Source: Microbacterium sp. SORGH_AS_1204 (GTDB lineage: Bacteria > Actinomycetota > Actinomycetes > Actinomycetales > Microbacteriaceae). Taken from it: a stretch of DNA of 64,000 nt. The position numbers and the translations under genes were made by a program. Positions 36,046 through 45,212 of this stretch are shown piece by piece (positions within the stretch are counted from its first letter, which is position 1; each line of letters opens with the position of its first letter). The notes under the pieces are model-generated. The model was not told the origin of the DNA and searched no databases. It saw nothing but the letters and a program-made list of their open reading frames with translations. Location of the stretch: the NCBI RefSeq assembly GCF_030818935.1, contig NZ_JAUTBD010000001.1:2232001-2296000 (forward strand). The letters run 5' to 3'.

Positions 36046-36291
36046 GGCTTCTCCTTCTCCCTCACCATAACCGACCGATTCGCACGGGGAGGGCGAATGG
36101 CCTCGAGCAGGCTGTGGTGATGCGTGATGTGTCATTGTTCGTCGACACCGGCATCGCGGTTCGGGGCGCGAAGCCGCCGACGAGACACTCGAACCTATCG
36201 ACCCGAGCACGCCCGTGTCGAGTCCGGGTACGCCGGTGCGGGCGGGTGGACACCGACCGCGACTCCCCGGCCCCTCGTCGCCGACCGTCAC

Positions 36292-36297
36292 TAGGGT
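36292..36297 (+). promoter_or_regulatory. Probable -10 box of copC
   Basis: TAGGGT six bases before the ATG. CGAAGG between them is too close to act as a normal ribosome-binding site. Confidence 0.5.
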
Positions 36298-36303
36298 CGA
36301 AGG

Positions 36304-36942
36304 ATGACGTCTCCTCAGGCGCCGCGCCGGCGCACCCTCTCCGCCGTCCTGGCGACCGTCCTCCTGGCCGCTGCCGCGCTGCTCGTTCCCGCGCTCCCCG
36401 CGGCCGCCCACGACGAGCTGATCGGCACCGACCCCGCATCCGACGCCGTGCTCGAAGCCCTCCCGGATCGGATCACCCTCTCGTACAGCGCCGACGTGCT
36501 GACCGACGCGGGTGCGACGGTGATCGAGGTGACGGACGCCGCGGGCACCTCGCTGACGGACGGCGCGCCCGAGGTCTCCGGGAGTGAGGTGACCCAGGCG
36601 CTGACGGGTCCGGCATCCGGCACCGTCACCGTGCAATGGCGCGTCGTGTCGAGCGACGGTCACCCCATCGACGGCGAGTTCGCGTTCTCGGTGCCGGAGT
36701 CGTCTCCCACCCCGACGCCGTCGGCGACGCCGAGCGCCTCCGCGACGGCTGCAGCGAGCGAGGCGGCCTCTCCCGCCGCGACCACGGAGGTCACGACCCC
36801 CCTGGAATCGGATGCGCCGGCGTCACCGCTGCCGTGGATCCTCCTTGTCGTCGCACTGGTGATCGTGGCGGGTGTGCTCGTGTACGTCTTCGCGTCGCGC
36901 GGGCCGCGGAATACCGCCGGAGGGGGCGGCGCCGGGCGATAG
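36304..36942 (+). CDS. CopC-domain copper-binding membrane protein
   Basis: 212 residues. A signal peptide ends at AAAHDEL, exposing the conserved N-terminal His copper ligand. A CopC beta-sandwich follows with ITLSYSADVL and WRVVSSDGHPIDGEFAFSV, the second His included. A Ser/Thr/Ala/Pro linker and one C-terminal membrane segment (about 178-198) complete it. The domain binds copper outside the membrane. No CopD partner is adjacent. Its stop codon TAG forms the start of the -10 box of lpd. Confidence 0.87.
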   Translation: MTSPQAPRRRTLSAVLATVLLAAAALLVPALPAAAHDELIGTDPASDAVLEALPDRITLSYSADVLTDAGATVIEVTDAAGTSLTDGAPEVSGSEVTQALTGPASGTVTVQWRVVSSDGHPIDGEFAFSVPESSPTPTPSATPSASATAAASEAASPAATTEVTTPLESDAPASPLPWILLVVALVIVAGVLVYVFASRGPRNTAGGGGAGR

Positions 36943-36945
36943 GCT
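36940..36945 (+). promoter_or_regulatory. -10 box of lpd, overlapping the copC stop
   Basis: TAGGCT six bases before the lpd ATG. Its TAG is the copC stop codon. Confidence 0.55.
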
Positions 36946-36951
36946 GGAAGC

Positions 36952-38349
36952 ATGCCTCATTACGATCTGGTCATTCTTGGTGCGGGTCCCGGCGGGTACG
37001 TCGCCGCCGTCCGCGGCGCACAGCTCGGACTGTCGGTCGCGATCGTCGAAGAGAAGTACTGGGGCGGTGTGTGCTTGAACGTGGGCTGCATCCCCTCCAA
37101 GGCGCTGCTGCGCAACGCCGACCTCGCGCACACGTTCCACGCGAAGGCCGACCTGTTCGGCATCTCGGGCGAGGTGCACTTCGACTTCGGCAAGGCGTTC
37201 GACCGCTCGCGCAGCGTCGCCGCCGGCCACGTCAAGGGCATCCACTACCTGATGAAGAAGAACAAGGTCACCGAGTACGAGGGCCGCGGGTACTTCGCCG
37301 ACGACCACACGATCGACGTGACCAAGACCGACGGCTCGAAGGAGCAGGTCACCTTCGACAACGTCATCATCGCGACGGGCTCGACCGTTCGTCTCCTCCC
37401 CGGCGTCACCCTCTCCGACAACGTCGTCACCTACGAGGAGCAGATCCTCACCCGCGAACTTCCGGAATCCATCGTCATCGTCGGCGCCGGCGCCATCGGC
37501 ATGGAGTTCGCCTACGTGATGACGAACTACGGCGTGAAGGTCACGATCATCGAGTTCCTCGACCGTGCCCTCCCCAACGAAGACGCCGACGTCTCGAAAG
37601 AGATCCAGAAGCAGTACAAGGGCTACGGCGTCGACATCCTCACCTCCACGAAGGTCGACTCCGTCACCGACCACGGCGACAAGGTCACCGTCGCCTACAC
37701 CGGCAAAGACGGCCAGGCCGGATCGATCGACGCCGACCGCGTGCTCATGTCCATCGGATTCGCGCCCAAGGTCGACGGCTTCGGTCTCGAAAACACCGGT
37801 GTGAAGCTCACCGAGCGCGGCGCCATCGACATCGACGACCACATGCGCACCAACGTCCCCCACATCTACGCCATCGGCGATGTCACCGCGAAGCTGCAGC
37901 TCGCCCACGTCGCCGAGGCGCAGGGCGTCGTCGCCGCCGAGACCATCGGCGACGCCGAGACGCAGACGCTCGGCGACTACCGCAACATGCCGCGCGCCAC
38001 CTTCTGCAACCCGCAGGTCGCCTCGTTCGGACTCACCGAGCAGCAGGCACGCGACGCCGGCCACGACATCAAGGTCGCCAAGTTCCCCTTCTCGGCCAAC
38101 GGCAAGGCCAACGGCCTCGGCGAGCCCGTCGGCTTCGTCAAGCTCGTCGCCGACGCCGAGACCCTCGAGCTCATCGGCGGCCACCTCATCGGCCCCGACG
38201 TCTCGGAGCTGCTGCCCGAGCTCACCCTCGCGCAGAAGTGGGACCTCACCGCTCTCGAGGCCGCCCGCAACGTGCACACCCACCCGACGCTGTCGGAGGG
38301 CCTCCAGGAGGCATTCCACGGCCTCACGGGACACATGATCAACCTCTGA
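36952..38349 (+). CDS. lpdA: Dihydrolipoyl dehydrogenase
   Basis: A 465-residue FAD/NAD flavoprotein that reoxidises dihydrolipoamide in 2-oxoacid dehydrogenase complexes. It has the FAD loop [11 protein letters not shown] (9-19), the redox disulphide [13 protein letters not shown] with C41 and C46, the NAD loop [19 protein letters not shown] and the C-terminal catalytic His in [14 protein letters not shown] lies between the -10 box and the ATG. The nearby GarA-like gene belongs to the same physiology, since GarA controls a lipoamide-dependent complex. Confidence 0.97.
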   Translation: MPHYDLVILGAGPGGYVAAVRGAQLGLSVAIVEEKYWGGVCLNVGCIPSKALLRNADLAHTFHAKADLFGISGEVHFDFGKAFDRSRSVAAGHVKGIHYLMKKNKVTEYEGRGYFADDHTIDVTKTDGSKEQVTFDNVIIATGSTVRLLPGVTLSDNVVTYEEQILTRELPESIVIVGAGAIGMEFAYVMTNYGVKVTIIEFLDRALPNEDADVSKEIQKQYKGYGVDILTSTKVDSVTDHGDKVTVAYTGKDGQAGSIDADRVLMSIGFAPKVDGFGLENTGVKLTERGAIDIDDHMRTNVPHIYAIGDVTAKLQLAHVAEAQGVVAAETIGDAETQTLGDYRNMPRATFCNPQVASFGLTEQQARDAGHDIKVAKFPFSANGKANGLGEPVGFVKLVADAETLELIGGHLIGPDVSELLPELTLAQKWDLTALEAARNVHTHPTLSEGLQEAFHGLTGHMINL

Positions 38350-38360
38350 TCGCGTGACGC

Positions 38361-38397
38361 ACGAAGGCCCGCCCGGTTCGCCCGGGCGGGCCTTCGT
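38361..38397 (+). terminator. Intrinsic terminator of lpd
   Basis: A 16-bp perfect stem (ACGAAGGCCCGCCCGG / CCGGGCGGGCCTTCGT) with a five-base loop, 12 bases after the lpd stop. No T tract. Confidence 0.8.
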
Positions 38398-38513
38398 CGT
38401 CTCGTCCTCGTGCCCACTGCGCGTAGGCACCCTGCGGCCGTGACGTGCGGACGGCTCGACGCGCTACGTCTCGAGCGCCACCGCGGCGGAATGCCTCCGT
38501 CCGACGCGTGAGC

Positions 38514-39158
38514 TCAGTGCCCGAGCGCGCGGGCGAGCTTGGATCCGGATGCCGCGGGCCGACCCCCCGCGGCGTATACCGCCGCTTCGACCGCGGCGAA
38601 GAACGCCGCGCGTGCCGCATCGTCGGCGGGGGCGGCGGGGCCGAGCTCGACCTCCCACTCCCGCCATGCGGACTCGACGCCCCGGCGCTCGTCGAGGGCA
38701 CGGACGCGGTCGTCGACGAATTCGGCGACCTCGCCCCCGTCGGCGTCGAGTAGCGCGTAGGCCGTGCGATTGTTGCGCACGCGGGCCAGCGGAGTGAATG
38801 GCGGTGCGGCGATCGGAGCCACGGCATCCTGAACCGCCGGAGGCACCTCGGGGTCGGCGTCGGCGTCGATGATCTCGCCGAGCGGCCACTGACGTTCGGT
38901 GCGCCCGCCGGCCTGCGCCGGGCCCTTCACGTGCCAGCCCTCGTCGGGACCGCCGCGACGACGGCGCACGGCGACACCGGCGCGCGCCAGAGCGGCGTCG
39001 GAGGTGTCGACGTAGCGGGCGTCGAGGTCGCGGGGCTCAGGACTGCCGACGCGCGCGACTCCCGGCAGCGCCGACCACTCGGGCAGGGGCGTGCCGTCGT
39101 CGACGTCGAACTTCGCTTCGACCTCGACGCTCGACGCGCCGTGCGGAGCTGCGCTCAA
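38514..39158 (-). CDS. CYTH-domain protein
   Basis: 214 residues. The N-terminal EVEAKF is the ExExK metal and phosphate-binding motif of CYTH (triphosphate tunnel) enzymes. RYVDTSDAALARAGVAVRRRRGG and EWEVEL supply further conserved strands. Family members hydrolyse inorganic or thiamine triphosphate, and the substrate here is unknown. The C-terminus ends SGSKLARALGH, as in CYTH/CHAD proteins, but no CHAD domain follows. It appears to start at TTG within TTGA, overlapping the preceding stop, so it is translationally coupled. Confidence 0.82.
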   Translation of the reverse strand: MSAAPHGASSVEVEAKFDVDDGTPLPEWSALPGVARVGSPEPRDLDARYVDTSDAALARAGVAVRRRRGGPDEGWHVKGPAQAGGRTERQWPLGEIIDADADPEVPPAVQDAVAPIAAPPFTPLARVRNNRTAYALLDADGGEVAEFVDDRVRALDERRGVESAWREWEVELGPAAPADDAARAAFFAAVEAAVYAAGGRPAASGSKLARALGH

Positions 39159-39382
39159 TCGTCGCGTCCGTCGGTGTCGGGGTTGATGTCTTCGGTCTCA
39201 TCCGAGAAGGCGAAGACGGACTGCGTCGGCCCGTCGGACTCGCCGGTGTTCGTCGCCTCGCCCTGACGGCGGTAGACCAGCTGACCCTCGCTGTAGGGCA
39301 TGATCAGCGTGTCATCGGATTCGTCGTCGAGCGGGATCACCTGCCCGTCGAGCGGGCCTCCGGTCAGTCGTGCAATAGCCAT
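39155..39382 (-). CDS. Small conserved hypothetical protein
   Basis: 75 residues, beginning MAIARLTGGPLDGQVIPLDD, with an acidic C-terminal half. I do not recognise a domain. TACGCT lies six bases before the ATG, so it is probably leaderless. It is translationally coupled to the CYTH gene. Confidence 0.7.
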   Translation of the reverse strand: MAIARLTGGPLDGQVIPLDDESDDTLIMPYSEGQLVYRRQGEATNTGESDGPTQSVFAFSDETEDINPDTDGRDD

Positions 39383-39388
39383 GGCAGA

Positions 39389-39394
39389 AGCGTA
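39389..39394 (-). promoter_or_regulatory. Probable leaderless -10 box
   Basis: TACGCT on the minus strand, six bases before the ATG of the 75-residue gene. Confidence 0.55.
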
Positions 39395-39505
39395 GACGGC
39401 GGCTCCGACACTCCCCGAGTGCCTTGACAGCAGATCCGACCGCATCGCCCGGATGACGAGCGCGGACGTGCCTGCCGACCACTCGGCACGAGGCCGGCGC
39501 TGGCT

Positions 39506-39511
39506 TACAAT
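39506..39511 (+). promoter_or_regulatory. Leaderless -10 box of the glutamine amidotransferase gene
   Basis: TACAAT, close to the consensus, seven bases before the GTG. Confidence 0.65.
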
Positions 39512-39518
39512 CGCTCGG

Positions 39519-40274
39519 GTGACCTGGACCGACCTGCCCGGTGAGCGCCCGTTCGTCCTGCTGGCCACGAGAGCCGAAGACCTCCCGGCCGACGAGGAGT
39601 ACGCGCTGTTCCTGCGCTACACCGGTCTGCCGGCGGAGCGCCTGCGCCGCGTCCGTCTCGAGCGCGAGGCCATGCCCGCGTTCGACCTCGATGAGGTCGC
39701 CGGCATCCTCGTCGGGGGCAGCCCCTTCAACGCCTCCGACCCGGTCGAGAAGAAGTCGACGGTGCAGCGGCGGGTCGAGGCCGAGATGGCTGCGCTCGTC
39801 GACGAGGTCGTCGCCCGCGATCTGCCGTTCCTCGGCGCGTGCTACGGCGTCGGCACGCTGGGCACGCACCTGGATGCCACGATCGACGGCACCTTCGCGG
39901 AGCCGATCAGCGTGGTCGAGGTGACCCTCACGCCCGAGGGCCGCGCCGACCCGCTCACCGCCGGGATGCCGGACGCCTTCCCCGCCTTCGTGGGGCACAA
40001 GGAGGCGATCACCGTCCTCCCCGCCGAGGCCGTGCTGCTGGCGTCCTCACCCACCTGCCCGGTGCAGATGTTCCGCGTGGGTCGGAACGTCTACGCGACG
40101 CAGTTTCACCCGGAGCTCGACGTCGACGGCATCGTGACGCGCATCCACGCCTACGCCGGGTACGGCTACTTCGCCGCCGACGAGCTCGCGCTCACGCTCG
40201 CGGCCGTGCGGCGGCTCCCGGTCACCGCACCGTCGCGCATGCTGCGCACGTTCGTGGAGCGCTACGCGCGCTGA
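39519..40274 (+). CDS. Class I glutamine amidotransferase-like protein
   Basis: 251 residues with a GATase-1 fold. The nucleophile is C108 in FLGACYGVG. The His/Glu pair is in YATQFHPELD near 193-195, and the oxyanion loop is VGGSPFNASDP. The standalone domain resembles GMP-synthase-like amidotransferases whose ammonia acceptor is unknown. The GTG is fixed by TACAAT just before it. Convergent with the NAD(P)HX epimerase gene. Confidence 0.88.
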   Translation: MTWTDLPGERPFVLLATRAEDLPADEEYALFLRYTGLPAERLRRVRLEREAMPAFDLDEVAGILVGGSPFNASDPVEKKSTVQRRVEAEMAALVDEVVARDLPFLGACYGVGTLGTHLDATIDGTFAEPISVVEVTLTPEGRADPLTAGMPDAFPAFVGHKEAITVLPAEAVLLASSPTCPVQMFRVGRNVYATQFHPELDVDGIVTRIHAYAGYGYFAADELALTLAAVRRLPVTAPSRMLRTFVERYAR

Positions 40275-40323
40275 GCCAGGGTAGACGGGCGCGCCGCGGC
40301 GGCCGCGGGACCTCCGACAACCG

Positions 40324-40394
40324 CCGGTGACGCGCCGGCACCCGCCCGGCGGCGCGCGAACGTGCGTCAGAACCGATGACGCGCCGGTACCCGC
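40324..40394 (-). repeat. Duplicated 3' end of the NAD(P)HX epimerase gene
   Basis: A 22-bp block (plus strand CCGGTGACGCGCCGGCACCC...) at 40324-40345 repeats the gene's last codons at 40373-40394 with two mismatches, 49 bp apart. It lies downstream of the stop. Confidence 0.65.
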
Positions 40395-41107
40395 ACGACG
40401 GGCACCGCACTGGCGACGGCGGGTTGCGCTCGCCGGAGAGCGGGCTCGAGGCCGAGGTCGACGAGGTGCACGCGCCCCGACAGCTCGGGGCCGCGGCCGC
40501 GGACGAGTCCGGCCTTGAGCGCGCCGAACGTGACCGTGATGTCGGCGGGGAGCACGGCGGCATCCGCTGTGCCCTCGTCGGGGTCGAGGCCGCTGGGCAG
40601 GTCGACGGCGACCACGCGCGGCCGTTGGACCAGGGCGAGGAGAGACTCGACGAGCGCACGGGCGGAGCCGCGCAGACGGCGATCGGCGAGCCGCCCGATA
40701 CCCAGGATGCCGTCGAGCACCAGCACGTACGCGTCGAGGCGCGCACACACCTCGGACGCGGAGACGACCCGGGCGCCGGCGGAGACGGCCGCATCCAGTG
40801 CCCCGCGGTGCACGCGGTCGCGCACGAGGACGACGTCGACGCGGTCGGCGCGGCGCGCGAGATCGGCGGCCGCGTAGAGCGCGTCGCCCCCGTTGTCGCC
40901 CGCGCCGGCGAGCACCAGCACAGCGCCCGGCGCCGCGTCCAGCTCGGTCGCGACGATCTCGGCGAGGGCCGCGGCCGCCCATCGCATGAGCGGACGACCG
41001 TCGGCGAGCAGCGGAGCCTCGGCGGCCCGGACGGCGTCGGCCGTGTAGGCAGCGGTGCGCGGCGTCGCCCCGGCGTCGGTGGCCGCGGTCGTCGGGGTCT
41101 CAGGCAT
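40367..41107 (-). CDS. nnrE: NAD(P)H-hydrate epimerase
   Basis: 246 residues, YjeF N-terminal domain only. The epimerase loop LAGAGDNGGDALYAA is at 67-81, VLDGILGIG follows, and PRVVAVDLPSGLDPDEG carries the catalytic-site residues. It interconverts R and S hydrated NAD(P)H so that a dehydratase can repair them. The dehydratase (NnrD) domain is not fused and not seen nearby. The ATG overlaps the end of the YihY gene by eight bases. Confidence 0.9.
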   Translation of the reverse strand: MPETPTTAATDAGATPRTAAYTADAVRAAEAPLLADGRPLMRWAAAALAEIVATELDAAPGAVLVLAGAGDNGGDALYAAADLARRADRVDVVLVRDRVHRGALDAAVSAGARVVSASEVCARLDAYVLVLDGILGIGRLADRRLRGSARALVESLLALVQRPRVVAVDLPSGLDPDEGTADAAVLPADITVTFGALKAGLVRGRGPELSGRVHLVDLGLEPALRRAQPAVASAVPVVRVPARHRF

Positions 41108-42173
41108 CGCTCTTCGCCTCGGCGTCGCGTTCGGCCTGCGTCTCCCGCGCCGCGGCGGCGGGATCGGTCTTCGCGAGCGTCTCGCGCTCTTTCGCCTCGG
41201 CCTCGCGGGCGGCGTTCAGCTCGCCCATGGCCGCGGTGACCGCTTTCTCGGCGCGTCGGACGCGGAATTGGATCATCGTCGCCGCGCCGTACTTGGCGCG
41301 GACGCGGTCGTGGTCCTCCTCGGTGGCGACGGTGATGTAGGCACCGGCGATCAGGATGACCTGGCTCGACAGGTTCAACCACAGCAGCAGAGCGATGAGA
41401 GAGGCGAAGGTCGCCAGCAGGGGGTTGCTGCTCGCGCCGCCCACGAACAGTCCCGACAACTGTTGGAGCACGACCAGACCGAGCCCGCCCAGCAGGGAGC
41501 CCCGGATGAGTGTGCTGCGGCGAGCGCGCACCCCGGACAGCAGCGCGAACGCGGCGGCGATGGCCGCGGAATCGAGCACGAGAACCACGACGGTCGACAG
41601 CAGCCACGTCAGGACCGCGGTGATCCAGGAGTCGGCGGAGATGCCCAGCAGTTCGCGGATGAACGTCAGCCCCGCCGTGGCGAGGAAGGTCACGGCCGCG
41701 CCCGCGACGAGGGCAAGACCGATGCCGATGGCGAGGGCGAGGTTGCGCAGCAGCACCCAAACTATGAGGGTGTCGTCGGTGGCGACCCCCGCGATCTGTC
41801 GAAGGGCCGTGCGCAGCGACCCGATGGCGCCGATCGCCGCGCCGATGAGACCGATCGTTCCGATGATTCCGGCGAGGGTCAGGCCGCCGGGGGCCTCGAT
41901 GTCGTCGACCTTGATGAGGCCTTCGGGTCCGACCAGCCCCGGAACCACGCTGTTCACCGAGCGCACGAGCGCGCTGAGTCCTTCGGGGTTGCCCGAGAGC
42001 CAGAGCGCCGCGAACGAGAATCCGATGAGGACGGCGGCGAACAGGCTGAACAGCGTGCGGTACGTGACACTGTCGGCCAGTGTCGGCCCGCGCGCGCCCG
42101 AATAGACGAGGAAGGCGCGCACCAGGCGCAGCGACAGCGCCCACGCGGTGACGCGACGGATGAGGTCGAGCAT
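41100..42173 (-). CDS. YihY/BrkB-family membrane protein
   Basis: 357 residues with six membrane segments between about 30 and 290. FLVYSGARGPTLADSVTYRTLFSLF is typical of the YihY family. A charged Ala/Glu/Lys-rich cytoplasmic tail of about 60 residues follows. The family was once called ribonuclease BN in error, and its function is not settled. The ATG is chosen over an upstream one because TACGCT lies exactly six bases before it. Coupled to nnrE. Confidence 0.87.
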   Translation of the reverse strand: MLDLIRRVTAWALSLRLVRAFLVYSGARGPTLADSVTYRTLFSLFAAVLIGFSFAALWLSGNPEGLSALVRSVNSVVPGLVGPEGLIKVDDIEAPGGLTLAGIIGTIGLIGAAIGAIGSLRTALRQIAGVATDDTLIVWVLLRNLALAIGIGLALVAGAAVTFLATAGLTFIRELLGISADSWITAVLTWLLSTVVVLVLDSAAIAAAFALLSGVRARRSTLIRGSLLGGLGLVVLQQLSGLFVGGASSNPLLATFASLIALLLWLNLSSQVILIAGAYITVATEEDHDRVRAKYGAATMIQFRVRRAEKAVTAAMGELNAAREAEAKERETLAKTDPAAAARETQAERDAEAKSDA

Positions 42174-42179
42174 GGGGTC

Positions 42180-42185
42180 AGCGTA
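42180..42185 (-). promoter_or_regulatory. Leaderless -10 box of the YihY gene
   Basis: TACGCT on the minus strand, six bases before the ATG. Confidence 0.55.
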
Positions 42186-42350
42186 TCGACGCGGCGCGAA
42201 CGGTCTCGCAGGCTTGACCGCGGCGTCCCAGCGGGGCACGGCGCGAGCCGCGCACCCGCTGTTCGTCGCGGATACCGCCGGCCGCGCCTATGCGTTCACC
42301 ACTCGGGGAGCTGCGGCCCGACGGCCGTGGCACCGACCCCCGGGTCCCCC

Positions 42351-42426
42351 TGGGGATCGACCGTCACCACGGCCTCGGGGATCGACCGTCACCACGGCCC
42401 TGGGGGATCGACCGTCACCACGGCCC
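42351..42426 (-). repeat. 25-bp tandem array spanning the prepilin peptidase stop codon
   Basis: Three copies of GGGCCGTGGTGACGGTCGAT (minus strand) with a 25-26 bp period. The first copy contains the last codons and TGA of the peptidase gene. Confidence 0.85.
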
Positions 42427-42876
42427 CGAGAGCAGCCTCGCCCACGTGCCCAGCAACAGGAACGGCCCGAACGCGATGGTCGTTCCGCGGGCCCCCGCGG
42501 CCACGGTGCCCGCCGCGGCCACGCCGCCCGCGACGAAAGCCAGCGCGATCCCGGATGCCGCAGCCTCCGGGCCCACCCACCCGAGCACGCCGCCGCAGAT
42601 ACCCGCGAGCTTGACGTCACCCCCGCCGAAGGCCGCCGGTCGTGCGAGGTGCACCGCGAGGCAGACCACGAACGCGGCCGCTGCTCCCCCGGCGATCCCC
42701 GCCAGGCGATGCGGTGAACCGATGACCACCGCGGCGCTCGCCATCAGGGCGAGCACGATCCCCCCGCCCGGGAGCACGATGCCGTCGGGGAGGCGGTGGG
42801 TGCGGACATCGACCACCGTGAGGACGACGCTGAGCATCGCGAACACCACCAGAGCGGGAACGAGACTCCACGGCAT
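42415..42876 (-). CDS. A24-family prepilin peptidase-like protein
   Basis: 153 residues with about five membrane segments. The two catalytic aspartates are in TVVDVRTHRLPD and in FGGGDVKLAG. It lacks the N-terminal methyltransferase domain of full-length PilD, as in TadV/CpaA-type peptidases. No pilin or tad gene is nearby. The start is set by GGAGG before the ATG. Its 3' end is tandemly duplicated. Confidence 0.85.
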   Translation of the reverse strand: MPWSLVPALVVFAMLSVVLTVVDVRTHRLPDGIVLPGGGIVLALMASAAVVIGSPHRLAGIAGGAAAAFVVCLAVHLARPAAFGGGDVKLAGICGGVLGWVGPEAAASGIALAFVAGGVAAAGTVAAGARGTTIAFGPFLLLGTWARLLSGPW

Positions 42877-42981
42877 CCGTCACCTCCTTCTCACGACGGG
42901 TCGTGCGAGACCGGGGCATCCATCGGGCGCCCGTACGGCGGACGTCACCGGACGGCGGGCGTGGCACCGCGGCATGGGTTC

Positions 42982-43278
42982 TCAGGCGTCGAGCACGACG
43001 AGGTCGACATCGATGGTCGCGCCGGGGTCGATCCCTTCCGTGTCGCGCACCGCCCGTTTCAGGGGCAGGACGTACGCGCCGCCCGCCTGCGGAAAGATCG
43101 ACGTGCGCCAGGTCGAGCCGCCGATCGTCGCCTCCACGCGCACCCCGCCGAAGCCGCGACGGTACGTCTGCGTCTCGCGGATGTCGTCGCTGAGCTCCGG
43201 TGGGAGTGCGACGAAGTACCAGTCGCTGTCGGTGCGAGCCTCCCACCGGAAGACGTCGCCCTCGAATCGCACGATCAC
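42982..43278 (-). CDS. DUF1905 protein
   Basis: 98 residues: FEGDVFRWEARTDSDWYFVALP, RRGFGGVRVEATIGGSTWRTSIFP and LPLKRAVRD are the DUF1905 pattern, a small beta-barrel with no known function. GTG start with GAGGAG seven bases upstream. Confidence 0.88.
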   Translation of the reverse strand: MIVRFEGDVFRWEARTDSDWYFVALPPELSDDIRETQTYRRGFGGVRVEATIGGSTWRTSIFPQAGGAYVLPLKRAVRDTEGIDPGATIDVDLVVLDA

Positions 43279-43305
43279 GCGCGTCTCCTCTCGTCGCGCG
43301 TCACC

Positions 43306-43791
43306 CTACTCGGGAGGTCGGACACCGCCGCGAGCCGGTCCCCTGGGGAGGAGGCGCACGCTCACGGCCCGGTCGATCGCGACCGTCGCGATCACCGCCA
43401 GCACGTACACCACGAGGTCGCGGGCGTCGAAACCGGTCCCGAGCACCAGCGCCACCGGCGGCATCCACTCGGCCAGCGCGAGGGGGAGGCCCGTGCGTTG
43501 CAGAAGCTCCACCGCGACGCACCACCCCGCCGCGGCGAGCGCGACCGCCCATCGAGGCGCGCGCGGCATCAGCAGCACGAGACCCGTGTAGGCGGCGGCG
43601 GCGTAGAGGGCGTCTCCGGCGATGTCGGTCGCCGATGACGACGGGAGAGCTCGCGACACGATCAGCCCCGCGACCACCACCGCGAGAAGCGCCGCGAACG
43701 CCGCCCAGCGCCGTCGTCTGGGCCGCACGCCCACGTCGGAGCCCGGTATCGAGCCGCGCACCGCGCGCGCACCTCGGCGCCGCACGGACAT
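43306..43791 (-). CDS. DUF2809 membrane protein
   Basis: 161 residues with four hydrophobic segments after an Arg-rich N-terminus. GDALYAAAAYTGLVLLMP and GWCVAVELLQRTGLP are DUF2809 features, a family of unknown role. The start overlaps the glycosylase stop (TGATG); a GTG one codon earlier is equally possible. Confidence 0.82.
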   Translation of the reverse strand: MSVRRRGARAVRGSIPGSDVGVRPRRRRWAAFAALLAVVVAGLIVSRALPSSSATDIAGDALYAAAAYTGLVLLMPRAPRWAVALAAAGWCVAVELLQRTGLPLALAEWMPPVALVLGTGFDARDLVVYVLAVIATVAIDRAVSVRLLPRGPARGGVRPPE

Positions 43792-44357
43792 CACGCGAGC
43801 ACCCCCGCCGCGCGAGCGGGCTCGGCGTACGCGCGGGCGAGGGTGGCAACGGTGTCGTGCGCGTTCAGGCCGCTGGGGTTGGGCAGCACCCAGGTCGGCA
43901 CGTCGGCGATGGTCTCGTGCTGCTTCCCGGCGACGGCGCGGGGCCGGTCGAAACCCTGTCGGTACGCGGCGAGTCCGACGACGGCCACCGCCCGCGGACG
44001 CCATGCGCCGACACGCGTGACGAGGGTCGCCGCACCGGCGCGCAGCTCCTCGCGCGACAGTTCGTCGGCGCGGACGGTCGCCCGGGCGACGAGGTTGCTC
44101 ACACCGATCCCCGCGTCGAAGATCATGCGACGGTCCTGCGCGTCGAGGGGCTCGGCGTATCGCGGCAGCCGCGGGAGCATGCCGGCCTCCACCAGCGCGG
44201 GCCAGAACCGATTGCCGGGGCGGGCGAACGGGGTCCCCGTCGCCGCGGTCCACAGACCCGGATTGATGCCGACGAACAGCAGCCGCACGCCCGGCTCGAC
44301 GAGGTCGGGGATCGTGGCATCCCGGAACGATTCGAGCTCGGCGCGCGTGAAACCCAT
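43791..44357 (-). CDS. G/U mismatch-specific DNA glycosylase (Mug family)
   Basis: 188 residues with a uracil-DNA-glycosylase fold. The active-site loop is LLFVGINPGLWTA and the second motif is LPNPSGLNAH. It removes uracil or ethenocytosine opposite G. CATAGT lies six bases before the ATG, so it is probably leaderless. Coupled to the DUF2809 gene. Confidence 0.9.
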   Translation of the reverse strand: MGFTRAELESFRDATIPDLVEPGVRLLFVGINPGLWTAATGTPFARPGNRFWPALVEAGMLPRLPRYAEPLDAQDRRMIFDAGIGVSNLVARATVRADELSREELRAGAATLVTRVGAWRPRAVAVVGLAAYRQGFDRPRAVAGKQHETIADVPTWVLPNPSGLNAHDTVATLARAYAEPARAAGVLA

Positions 44358-44363
44358 GAGACC

Positions 44364-44369
44364 ACTATG
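44364..44369 (-). promoter_or_regulatory. Leaderless -10 box of the Mug-type gene
   Basis: CATAGT on the minus strand, six bases before the ATG. Confidence 0.5.
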
Positions 44370-44414
44370 ACCAGTACCCCGGGCCGAGGCTGTGCGTCTG
44401 CCAGGATCGGAGGA

Positions 44415-45212
44415 ATGGATGCCGTGCCCGCCCTGACCGAGATGCCCGCGCCGCAGTACGTCATCGTCGGCGACAACGTGCGCCTCGCGACGTACACCTG
44501 GGGTGACGCCGACGCCGACGCCGTCCTGTGCGTGCACGGCTTCGGTTCGAGCACGCGCGACAACTGGGTCAACACCGGCTGGGTGCGCGACCTGCTGCGC
44601 GCCGGGTTCCGCGTGGTCGCGGTCGATCAGCGCGGGCACGGGTCGAGCGAGAAGCCGATCGACGCCGCGTCGTACACGATGCCGACGCTGGTGTCCGACC
44701 TGGTCGCCGTGCTCGACACCTACCTGCTCGACGCGGTGCGCTACCTCGGCTACTCCCTCGGCGGCCGGGTGGGATGGCAACTCGCGGTCGACGCTCCCGA
44801 GCACGTCGAACGGGCCGTGCTCGGCGGTATCCCCGACGGTCGTCCCCTGGCCCGGCTGAAGGTCGACCAGGCACGCGCGTTCCTCGACCACGGCACACCG
44901 GTGGAGGATGCCACGACCCTGCGCTACGTCTCGCTCGCCGAGCGGGTGCCCGGCAACGACCTGCGCGCCCTGGTCGCGATCGCCGAGGGCATGCGGCTGG
45001 GCGAGACGGATCCCGACCCCGCGTCGCCGCCGCAGCAGCCGGTGCTCATCGCCACGGGGACGCAGGACCCCATCCACGACCAATCGGCGCGTCTCGCGTC
45101 ACTGTTGCCACAGGGGGAATTCGCCGATATCCCGGGCCGTCACCACGTGAACGCTCCGGGAGCACGCGCGTTCCGCGAGGCGGGCCTGGAGTTCCTGGGG
45201 CGCTCCCGGTAG
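44415..45212 (+). CDS. Alpha/beta hydrolase
   Basis: 265 residues. It has the oxyanion stretch VHGFGSSTRDNW, nucleophile elbow GYSLGGRVGWQ with the catalytic Ser, DQRGHGSS and the C-terminal His in GRHHVNAPG. Substrate unknown. GGAGGA ends directly before this ATG, which is too close; an in-frame GTG at 44424 has ideal nine-base spacing and may be the true start. The last codons and the stop are repeated downstream. Confidence 0.87.
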   Translation: MDAVPALTEMPAPQYVIVGDNVRLATYTWGDADADAVLCVHGFGSSTRDNWVNTGWVRDLLRAGFRVVAVDQRGHGSSEKPIDAASYTMPTLVSDLVAVLDTYLLDAVRYLGYSLGGRVGWQLAVDAPEHVERAVLGGIPDGRPLARLKVDQARAFLDHGTPVEDATTLRYVSLAERVPGNDLRALVAIAEGMRLGETDPDPASPPQQPVLIATGTQDPIHDQSARLASLLPQGEFADIPGRHHVNAPGARAFREAGLEFLGRSR

